7,189 nucleotides of DNA, taken from the NCBI GenBank assembly GCA_903885855.1, contig CAISKG010000094.1:1-7189 (forward strand), in the 5' to 3' direction. Below are positions 1-5,140 of this stretch, one piece after another. Source of the stretch: an uncultured Planctomycetaceae bacterium. GTDB lineage: Bacteria > Planctomycetota > Planctomycetia > Pirellulales > UBA1268. Position 1 is the stretch's first letter, and every line of letters begins with the position of its first letter. The notes beneath the pieces were generated by a model. It was not told the origin of the DNA and did no database searches. It was given only the letters and a program-made list of their open reading frames with translations. The position numbers and the translations under genes are program-made.

Positions 1-306
1 AACGTCGTCGACCGGCTGTTCTCCAGTTTCGATCCCGGAGCCACCGACTTCGCCAACACCCTGCCGCTCTCCCCCGGCGGGCACTCCCACTACCAGTGGG
101 CCTTCACGCTCCCGGGCCTCTACCGCCTGAGTTTCACCTGGGAGGGAACGCACGTCACCGACGGCTTCACGAGCACCTCGGCGGTGTTCGCCTTCCAGGC
201 CGGCGCCGCTGCGGTGCCGGAGATCGATCCCTCCGGGCTGGCCGGCGTGCTGGCGATCGTCACCGGCGGCCTGGGCCTCCTCGAGCGGAGGCGCCGCGTC
301 GTCTGA
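1..306 (+). CDS. PEP-CTERM sorting-domain protein with choice-of-anchor M-like region (5' partial)
   Basis: The last 101 residues of an exported protein; the N-terminus lies before the window. Residues about 27-60 contain H-S-H-Y-Q-W-A-F-T-L-P-G-L-Y-R-L-S-F, which resembles the HxHxxWxF...PGxYxL core of the choice-of-anchor M / actinobacterial surface-anchored protein domain (TIGR03769-type). The C-terminus is a tripartite sorting signal: V72-P-E-I-D-P, then a hydrophobic helix rich in L, V, A and G (about 78-93), then a basic tail ERRRRVV. This is the planctomycete VPEID form of PEP-CTERM, where most bacteria have VPEP. Such tails are recognised and removed by an exosortase-family membrane protease, so the protein is expected at the cell surface or in extracellular matrix. 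No catalytic motif is visible in the fragment and its substrate or partner is unknown. It converges on the DUF1559 gene, with 61 bp between the stops. I am confident of the sorting tail, moderately so of the anchor-M assignment. Confidence 0.85.
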   Translation, partial: NVVDRLFSSFDPGATDFANTLPLSPGGHSHYQWAFTLPGLYRLSFTWEGTHVTDGFTSTSAVFAFQAGAAAVPEIDPSGLAGVLAIVTGGLGLLERRRRVV

Positions 307-320
307 GGGTCCACCGCGCG

Positions 321-358
321 TCCGGGGGCCGGCGGCGACGGCCGCCGCGCCCCCCGGA
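321..358. terminator. Candidate bidirectional terminator hairpin between convergent genes
   Basis: The outer arms TCCGGGGG (321-328) and CCCCCGGA (351-358) pair perfectly. An inner stem GGCGGC (331-336) / GCCGCC (341-346) closes a GACG loop, and one or two further C-G pairs plus a bulge join the two stems. It sits 15 bp after the stop of the upstream gene and 10 bp beyond the stop of the minus-strand gene, where a shared terminator would be expected. There is no T-tract on either strand, so this is not a classical intrinsic terminator. It could still end transcription or protect the 3' ends of both messages. Confidence 0.5.
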
Positions 359-367
359 TGCGGCCGG

Positions 368-1522
368 TCATTCGCCGCCGTCCCGGCTCCCCATGCCCCA
401 CCAGACGGCCATGTCGACGCCGTCCTCGACGAACTCGACGTGGCCATCGGCGAAGCAGAGGTGGACGCCGCCGGGATGGAGGCTGCTCGGCGTGGCCATG
501 TAATTGCCGCTCCCCTCGCCGCCGTAGATGTGGCCGTTCCAGCCGTTGGGTGGGAAGACGTGCATGTAGGTGTTGGCGACGAGGGTCCAGCCGCTGATCC
601 AGGACCGACCCAACAGCGGCGAATAGCCGGGATCGGGCTCCTTGGTGGTGAAGGACTGCCAGTTGGAGATGGTGGTGATGCCGGGGCCGGTCCTGCCGCC
701 GGGCCCGAGCCAGCGCCGGCTCACGCCGCCACCGCAGCCCGAGGAGAGCGCCGGCGGGATCGTCGCCGGTGCGGACGCGTCGAAGAGCACGCTCGTGATC
801 CGCCGCTCCGCCACCAGCGCCGTGCGCGAGGTCCCGTCGGTGATGTCCTTGAGGCGCAGCCGGCCCACCTGCCACGACGCCCCGACGGTGGCCTGATCGG
901 CGGTTTCCAGGGGGATCGCGCCGTTGTGGCGCGTGAGGCCCGGCGTGGGGATTCCGCGGCCGGGAATGCCGTGCGTCAGCATCGGCCAGCCCACGTTCCC
1001 CGCGTAGCTCCCCGGCGCCGGCCGGGCCGAGCCGAGCAGCGCCTCGTGGCCCGGGCGCCACGACCACGAGTCGGAGGGGCAGAGGAAGGTGGGCACGACC
1101 GTGGCGGCCGCCCGGGCATTGGGGTGGGTCGACGAGATCCGCAGGGCCGTCGCGCCGGGCGTGTAATCGGTGGTCGCCCGATCCGCCATGCCCACGCTGC
1201 GATCGATCGATTGGGCGAGCGCCGTCTCCTCCATGAAGGGAAGGATCTCGACCAGGAAGCTCGTCAGCCCCGGCCCGCAGCGCCCCCCCACCGGCAGCGC
1301 TCCGGTGGAGTGGACGGGCAGCCGGCCCCGGGCGTCGTGGTGGCTGACCACGGCCAGGCCGATCTGCTTGAGGTTGTTGGTGCACTGGGCCCGTCGCGCC
1401 GCCTCGCGGGCCGCCTGCACCGCCGGCAGCAGCATGCCCACGAGCACGCCGATGATCGCGATCACGACGAGGAGTTCGACGAGCGTGAATCCGGCGGCGG
1501 ACCGGCGGCGGAGAGGGGGCAT
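368..1522 (-). CDS. DUF1559 prepilin-type (type IV pilin-like) protein
   Basis: A complete 384-aa protein of the DUF1559 family (PF07596), which is hugely expanded in Planctomycetes. The N-terminus is a class III signal: a short basic leader ending in G11, then F12-T-L-V-E16-L-L and a hydrophobic helix to about residue 33. Prepilin peptidase would cut after G11 and methylate F12; E16 is the conserved Glu5 of the mature pilin. The segment after the helix (AREAARRAQCTNNLKQIGLA) is the typical DUF1559 extension. The C-terminus carries the H-X9-DG motif (H349...D359-G360, TIGR04294-like). The product is therefore expected to be a membrane-anchored pseudopilin-like surface or secretion component; no specific role is established for the family. 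The start at 1522 is chosen because it gives a normal 11-residue leader and has GGAG six bases upstream. The frame stays open further upstream (start codons at 1612 and 1861) but would add atypical Pro/Arg-rich sequence before the pilin signal. The gene is convergent with the PEP-CTERM gene and divergent from nrdJ. Confidence 0.95.
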   Translation of the reverse strand: MPPLRRRSAAGFTLVELLVVIAIIGVLVGMLLPAVQAAREAARRAQCTNNLKQIGLAVVSHHDARGRLPVHSTGALPVGGRCGPGLTSFLVEILPFMEETALAQSIDRSVGMADRATTDYTPGATALRISSTHPNARAAATVVPTFLCPSDSWSWRPGHEALLGSARPAPGSYAGNVGWPMLTHGIPGRGIPTPGLTRHNGAIPLETADQATVGASWQVGRLRLKDITDGTSRTALVAERRITSVLFDASAPATIPPALSSGCGGGVSRRWLGPGGRTGPGITTISNWQSFTTKEPDPGYSPLLGRSWISGWTLVANTYMHVFPPNGWNGHIYGGEGSGNYMATPSSLHPGGVHLCFADGHVEFVEDGVDMAVWWGMGSRDGGE

Positions 1523-1528
1523 GCGCGG

Positions 1529-1532
1529 CTCC
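1529..1532 (-). promoter_or_regulatory. Ribosome binding site of the DUF1559 gene
   Basis: On the minus strand this reads GGAG, followed by six bases (CCGCGC) and the ATG at 1522. It decides between this start and the in-frame upstream start codons, and it matches the position expected from the pilin signal. Confidence 0.65.
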
Positions 1533-1605
1533 AGAGTGGCGGGCGGAGGCGGCGCGGCGCCCCAGCCGGAGCGGCCGGAGGAGACAACCGCAGCAAAAAC
1601 GCTCC

Positions 1606-1625
1606 TGCACATGCTATGCACATGC
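1606..1625. repeat. Tandem 9-bp direct repeat TGCACATGC, 11-bp period
   Basis: TGCACATGC occurs at 1606-1614 and again at 1617-1625, separated by TA. The 11-bp period puts both copies on nearly the same face of the helix, an arrangement common in operators. It lies 84-103 bp upstream of the DUF1559 start and overlaps a weak promoter candidate on the minus strand. No transcription factor is recognised. Confidence 0.45.
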
Positions 1626-1639
1626 GTAGGCGTCCGCAA
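1611..1639 (-). promoter_or_regulatory. Weak candidate promoter for the DUF1559 gene
   Basis: On the minus strand a -35-like TTGCGG (plus-strand 1634-1639) and a -10-like TAGCAT (1611-1616) are separated by 17 bp. Matches to the sigma-70 consensus are 3/6 and 4/6. This would start transcription near 1604 and give a leader of about 80 bases. It also explains why the in-frame ATG at 1612 would not be used. The call is weak, because matches of this quality arise by chance. Confidence 0.25.
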
Positions 1640-1708
1640 CGGCCGGGCGCGGCCCTTGCGGGCCGAGCCCCTCGCCCGAGGCGCCCACTGGACACCCGAC
1701 CAGACCGC

Positions 1709-1727
1709 CGTACCCCGGGGGGGTACG
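1709..1727. repeat. Perfect inverted repeat CGTACCCC-GGG-GGGGTACG
   Basis: Two perfectly complementary 8-base arms (1709-1716 and 1720-1727) flank a three-base GGG centre. It lies in the divergent intergenic region, 187 bp upstream of the DUF1559 start and about 290 bp upstream of nrdJ. It could be an operator bound by a dimeric regulator, or an RNA hairpin if transcribed from further out. The bases after it on the plus strand (CTTTTCC) are too poor in T to call a terminator. Confidence 0.5.
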
Positions 1728-1763
1728 CTTTTCCGCGGGAAACCTGCCGGGGCGAAACGTCTC

Positions 1764-1791
1764 TTGACGACCCGGACCCTCACGCTACATT
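1764..1791 (+). promoter_or_regulatory. Candidate distal promoter of nrdJ
   Basis: TTGACG (1764-1769, 5/6 to the -35 consensus), a 16-bp spacer, then TACATT (1786-1791, 4/6 to the -10 consensus). Transcription would begin near 1798, just before the candidate NrdR boxes, and the leader to the nrdJ ATG would be about 220 bases. It competes with a proximal candidate at 1944-1971; either or both may be real. Confidence 0.35.
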
Positions 1792-1808
1792 CACGCCCCG
1801 GTCGCGAG

Positions 1809-1824
1809 GGGCCATATGGAGTGG
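1809..1824 (+). promoter_or_regulatory. Candidate NrdR box, upstream (weaker) copy
   Basis: GGGCCATATGGAGTGG matches the NrdR-box consensus acaCwAtATaTwGtgt at 9 of 16 positions, including C4, the central ATAT and the AGTG of the right half. On its own it would be ignored. It gains weight because it begins exactly 31 bp before a much better box, the helical-phase spacing typical of paired NrdR sites. Confidence 0.45.
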
Positions 1825-1839
1825 TCCGCCGCGCGGCCG

Positions 1840-1855
1840 ACACAATATCTTGCGA
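1840..1855 (+). promoter_or_regulatory. Candidate NrdR box, downstream (stronger) copy
   Basis: ACACAATATCTTGCGA matches acaCwAtATaTwGtgt at 13 of 16 positions, with the left half and centre nearly perfect. NrdR is the widespread nucleotide-sensing repressor of ribonucleotide reductase genes, so a box upstream of nrdJ is expected from the biology. It ends 161 bp before the ATG. A 15-bp spacer separates it from the weaker upstream copy. Confidence 0.65.
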
Positions 1856-1883
1856 TAGCATGCAGATGGAGCTGCGTTCTTCC

Positions 1884-1895
1884 GATCGCGCGATC
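1884..1895. repeat. Perfect 12-bp palindrome GATCGCGCGATC
   Basis: This self-complementary 12-mer lies 29 bp after the stronger NrdR box, within the nrdJ upstream region. A small CCGGC/GCCGG hairpin (1896-1912) follows directly. It has no loop, so it makes more sense as a DNA site than as an RNA stem. Function is unknown. Confidence 0.4.
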
Positions 1896-1943
1896 CCGGC
1901 CGATCCTGCCGGTTGAATCGACCAGCAACCCCCCCGCGACGGC

Positions 1944-1971
1944 CTGACGCGGCTTGCTGGACGACTATACG
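1944..1971 (+). promoter_or_regulatory. Candidate proximal promoter of nrdJ
   Basis: CTGACG (1944-1949, 4/6), a 16-bp spacer, then TATACG (1966-1971, 4/6). It leads into a locally AT-rich tract (1961-1990) that stands out in this GC-rich DNA. Transcription from here would begin near 1978, leaving a leader of about 39 bases with the ribosome binding site. In that case the NrdR boxes would lie about 120-170 bp upstream of the start point. Confidence 0.3.
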
Positions 1972-2005
1972 AAAGTACACTTCAGTATCCCGTTCCGCCA
2001 TTTCC

Positions 2006-2010
2006 AGGAG
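2006..2010 (+). promoter_or_regulatory. Ribosome binding site of nrdJ
   Basis: AGGAG is followed by six bases (TTCCCC) and the ATG at 2017. It fixes the nrdJ start there in preference to an in-frame TTG at 1954, which has no comparable site and would place AGGAG inside the coding region. Confidence 0.75.
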
Positions 2011-2016
2011 TTCCCC

Positions 2017-5000
2017 ATGGCCGCGTTCGAGCCGACCGCCGGTTCCGCCACCCCGTCCCGCCCGGACACCGGCTCGGAGGGGGCGCGCCGCCCGGCGTCG
2101 CGGCAGCCCCTGGCGGTCCCGGCGACCTTCTGCCCGGCCGACGTGCAGAGTCCCTTCGACACCACCGAATGGGAACTGCGCACCGCGGCGATCAAGGGGG
2201 AGGACGGCAAGGTCCTCTTCGAGCAGACCGCCTGCGAGATCCCGGCCGCCTGGAGCCAGCTGGCCACCAATGTCGTGGTGAGCAAGTACTTCTACGGCGA
2301 GATCCACACCCCGGAGCGCGAGCACTCCGTCAAGCAGCTCGTGCACCGCGTCGCGCGCACCATCGCCGACTGGGGGATCGCCGACGGCTACTTCAAGTCG
2401 GCCGCCGACGGCGAGAACTTCTACCGTGATCTCTGCTGGCTGTGCGTCCACCAGCACGGCGCCTTCAACTCCCCGGTGTGGTTCAACGTCGGCCTCTGGA
2501 ACCAGTACGGCGTCAAGGGCGCGCCCTGCAACTGGCGCTGGGACGAGGCGCGCCGCGACGTGGTGATGCCGGAGAATCCCTACGAGTATCCCCAGGGGAG
2601 CGCCTGCTTCATCCAGAGCGTGCAGGACAACATGGAGGACATCATGGAGCTCGCCCGCAGCGAGGCCATGCTGTTCAAGTTCGGCTCCGGCACCGGCACC
2701 GACCTCTCCACGCTCCGCAGCCAGCGCGAGAAGCTCGCCGGCGGCGGCAAGCCCTCCGGTCCGCTCTCCTTCATGCGCGTCTACGACCAGGTGGCCGCGG
2801 TGGTGAAGAGCGGCGGCAAGACCCGCCGGGCCGCCAAGATGCAGTCGCTGAAGATCCACCACCCCGACGTGATGGAATTCATCGAGTGCAAGGCGAAGGA
2901 GGAGAACAAGGCCCGCGTCCTCATCGAGAAGGGGGGCTACGACTCCAACTTCAACGGCGAGGCCTACAGCTCGATCCTCTTCCAGAACGCCAACCTCTCG
3001 GTGCGCGTCTCCGACGAGTTCATGCAGGCCGTGGAGCGCGACGACACCTGGACGACCCGTTGGGTGACCGATCCGGGCAAGGCCGGGCCTGCCTACAAGG
3101 CCCGCGACGTGATGGCCCGCATGGCCGAGTGCGCCTGGCAGTGCGGCGATCCCGGCGTGCAGTACGACACCACGATCAACCGCTGGCACACCTGCCCCAA
3201 CTCGGGCCGGATCAACGCCAGCAACCCCTGCTCGGAGTACATGTTCCTCGACGACACCGCCTGCAACCTGGCGAGCGTGAACCTGATGAAGTTCCGCCGG
3301 GCCGACGGCAGCTTCGACGTCGAGCGCTTCGCGGCCGCCTGCAGGATCTTCTTCGTCGCGCAGGAGATCCTCGTCGACCACGCCAGCTACCCCACCAAGC
3401 GGATCGCGCGCAACAGCCACCTCTACCGCCCGCTCGGGCTCGGCTACTCCAACCTCGGCAGCCTGCTGATGGCCAACGGCCTGGCCTACGACAGCGACGC
3501 CGGCCGCGGCCTCTGCGGTGCGCTGACGGCGATCCTCCACGGGGCCGCCAACCGCACCAGCACCGAGCTGGCCGCGGCGGTGGGGCCCTTCGAAGGGTAC
3601 GCGGCCAACCGCGACCCGATGATCGGCGTGATGCAGATGCACCGCGACGCGGTGGAGAAGATCGATCCCGCCTGCCCCGCCGCGCTCAAGGACGCCGCCC
3701 GCAGGGTGTGGGACGAGGTCCTCGAGCAGGGGCGGCGCCACGGCTTCCGCAACGCCCAGGCCACCGTGCTCGCCCCCACGGGCACGATCAGCTTCCTGAT
3801 GGACTGCGACACCACCGGCATCGAGCCGGACATCGCCCTGGTGAAGTACAAGCAGCTCGCCGGCGGCGGGATGCTGAAGATCGTCAACCAGACGGTGCCG
3901 CTGGCCCTGCGCACGCTCGGCTACGACGAGCCGACGGTGGAATCGGTGCTGGCCTACATCGACAAGAACGACACCATCGAAGGCGCCGGGGGGATCAAGG
4001 ACGCGCATCTGGCGGTGTTCGACTGCGCCTTCAAGCCGCGCCTCGGGAAGCGTTCGATCGCCTGGCAGGCGCATGTGAAGATGATGGCCGCCGCGCAGCC
4101 CTTCATCTCCGGCGCCATCTCCAAGACGGTCAACATGCCGCGTGAGACGACGCCGGCGGAGGTGGCGGGGGCCTACATCGAGGGCTGGCGGATGGGCCTC
4201 AAGGCCCTGGCGATCTACCGCGACGGCTCGAAGGAGAGCCAGCCCCTCAACACCGGCACCGAGTCGGACAAGGCGGCCGCCAAGGTCACCGCGGCGCCGC
4301 GCCGCGAACGCCTCCCCGACACGCGCCGCAGCATCACCCACAAGTTCAACGTGGGGGGCCACGAGGGATACATCACCGTCGGCCTCTACGACGACGGGCG
4401 GCCGGGCGAGCTGTTCATCACGATGGCCAAGGAGGGGAGCACGATCGGCGGCCTGATGGACTGCTTCGGCACCTCGGTGTCGATGAGCCTGCAGTACGGG
4501 GTGCCGCTGGAGGTGTACGTGAAGAAGTTCTCCCACACGCGCTTCGAGCCGTGGGGCTACACCAAGAACCCCGACATCCCCGTGGCCAAGAGCCTGGTCG
4601 ACTACCTCTTCCGGTGGCTCGGCAACGAGTTCATCCCCGGCTTCCGGGAGGCCAACCGGCCCGGCGGCATGCACGGCGGCGGAGCGGCATCCGGGGGCGA
4701 GGAGGCCCCGGCCGGAGACTCGGAAAGCGAGCGTGTGCCCGCCGCCACGAAGGCGAGCGGGCTGGCCGATGGGCACGGAAAGGCCCCCAGCACCTCCGGC
4801 ACCGCCACGGCCTCCGCCAACGGGCAGGCCGCACGGGCCACGAAATCGACGGCAGCCTTCGCGGCCGGGTCGCCCAAGCCCGCCGCGAAGGCGGCCGCGG
4901 AGGCGACGGCCAAGCGCCTCGAGCAGGCCGGCGTGATGGTGATCACGCCGGGCACCGGCCTGGCCGACCGGCAGTCGCAGTTCGCCAAGTTCCAGCTCGA

Positions 5001-5094
5001 CGCCCCGGCCTGCGACGGCTGCGGCGCGATCACGGTGCGCAACGGCAACTGCTACCTCTGCCATAATTGCGGCAACAGCATGGGGTGCTCCTGA
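2017..5094 (+). CDS. nrdJ: Vitamin B12-dependent (class II) ribonucleoside reductase
   Basis: A complete 1025-aa cytoplasmic enzyme that reduces ribonucleotides to deoxyribonucleotides using adenosylcobalamin as radical source, without oxygen or a second subunit. Recognisable segments in order: FNSPVWFNVG (150-159); C197 in GSACF and C416 in ACNLASVNL, the expected redox pair; FGSGTGTDLSTLR (from 222); the active-site motif N403-P-C405-S-E407, with C405 as thiyl-radical cysteine; the APTGTIS loop (586-592); ISKTVNMP (701-708); IYRDGSK (733-739). The spacing of 11 residues between C405 and C416 equals that of Thermotoga NrdJ (C322/C333). A TSCPD-like domain follows (about 770-870), then a low-complexity Ala/Gly/Ser/Thr linker (about 880-970). 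The cysteine-rich tail has C999-xx-C1002, C1012-xx-C1015-xx-C1018 and C1024, probably binding zinc and/or passing electrons to the active site. No N-terminal ATP-cone is seen, so overall-activity control by ATP/dATP may be absent. Candidate NrdR boxes lie upstream; the next gene is 46 bp downstream. Confidence 0.97.
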   Translation: MAAFEPTAGSATPSRPDTGSEGARRPASRQPLAVPATFCPADVQSPFDTTEWELRTAAIKGEDGKVLFEQTACEIPAAWSQLATNVVVSKYFYGEIHTPEREHSVKQLVHRVARTIADWGIADGYFKSAADGENFYRDLCWLCVHQHGAFNSPVWFNVGLWNQYGVKGAPCNWRWDEARRDVVMPENPYEYPQGSACFIQSVQDNMEDIMELARSEAMLFKFGSGTGTDLSTLRSQREKLAGGGKPSGPLSFMRVYDQVAAVVKSGGKTRRAAKMQSLKIHHPDVMEFIECKAKEENKARVLIEKGGYDSNFNGEAYSSILFQNANLSVRVSDEFMQAVERDDTWTTRWVTDPGKAGPAYKARDVMARMAECAWQCGDPGVQYDTTINRWHTCPNSGRINASNPCSEYMFLDDTACNLASVNLMKFRRADGSFDVERFAAACRIFFVAQEILVDHASYPTKRIARNSHLYRPLGLGYSNLGSLLMANGLAYDSDAGRGLCGALTAILHGAANRTSTELAAAVGPFEGYAANRDPMIGVMQMHRDAVEKIDPACPAALKDAARRVWDEVLEQGRRHGFRNAQATVLAPTGTISFLMDCDTTGIEPDIALVKYKQLAGGGMLKIVNQTVPLALRTLGYDEPTVESVLAYIDKNDTIEGAGGIKDAHLAVFDCAFKPRLGKRSIAWQAHVKMMAAAQPFISGAISKTVNMPRETTPAEVAGAYIEGWRMGLKALAIYRDGSKESQPLNTGTESDKAAAKVTAAPRRERLPDTRRSITHKFNVGGHEGYITVGLYDDGRPGELFITMAKEGSTIGGLMDCFGTSVSMSLQYGVPLEVYVKKFSHTRFEPWGYTKNPDIPVAKSLVDYLFRWLGNEFIPGFREANRPGGMHGGGAASGGEEAPAGDSESERVPAATKASGLADGHGKAPSTSGTATASANGQAARATKSTAAFAAGSPKPAAKAAAEATAKRLEQAGVMVITPGTGLADRQSQFAKFQLDAPACDGCGAITVRNGNCYLCHNCGNSMGCS

Positions 5095-5096
5095 CG

Positions 5097-5108
5097 GCCG
5101 GCGCCGGC
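5097..5108. repeat. 12-bp palindrome GCCGGCGCCGGC after the nrdJ stop
   Basis: A perfect self-complementary 12-mer begins two bases after the nrdJ stop codon and overlaps the left foot of the larger hairpin that follows. In DNA this GC-rich such a palindrome may be chance. It could also fold as an alternative to the larger hairpin. Confidence 0.35.
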
Positions 5109-5139
5109 GGACCCCCTCGTGACCGGGGGGGTTCCGCCG
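5105..5139 (+). terminator. GC-rich hairpin between nrdJ and the next gene (terminator or attenuator)
   Basis: CGGCGG (5105-5110) pairs with CCGCCG (5134-5139). A5111 can pair with one of two Ts (5132-5133), and CCCCC (5112-5116) pairs with five of the seven Gs at 5125-5131, around the loop TCGTGACC. The result is about 12 pairs with a small bulge, 10 bp after the nrdJ stop and ending two bases before the next ATG. No T-tract follows, so ordinary intrinsic termination is doubtful. Because the only purine-rich stretch before that ATG lies in its 3' arm, it could also limit translation of the downstream gene. Confidence 0.4.
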
Positions 5140-5140
5140 C

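Noticed and set aside
1650..1681. Small dyads CGGCCC/GGGCCG (1650-1665) and CCTCG/CGAGG (1670-1681)
   Set aside because: They are short, pure GC or nearly so, and expected by chance at this composition; the second has too short a centre to form an RNA hairpin.
1640..1800. Possible cobalamin riboswitch upstream of the B12-dependent enzyme (GCCCACTGG near 1683 resembles a B12 box)
   Set aside because: The core carries an extra base, and none of the other conserved cobalamin-riboswitch segments or the overall fold could be found nearby.
440..1858. A 472-codon plus-strand frame opposite the DUF1559 gene
   Set aside because: It is Arg/Gly/Ala-rich with no motif and antisense to a clear prepilin-type gene.
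1523..1861. Upstream in-frame starts for the DUF1559 protein (1612 and 1861)
   Set aside because: They would place 30 to 113 atypical residues before the prepilin signal; the start at 1522 has a GGAG site and a normal leader.
1954..2016. A 21-codon N-terminal extension of nrdJ from TTG at 1954
   Set aside because: The ATG at 2017 has AGGAG at six bases. The extension covers an AT-rich patch that is better explained as promoter or leader.
2442..4145. A 567-codon plus-strand frame inside nrdJ in another phase
   Set aside because: It is an Arg/Pro/Gly-rich shadow of nrdJ with no domain.
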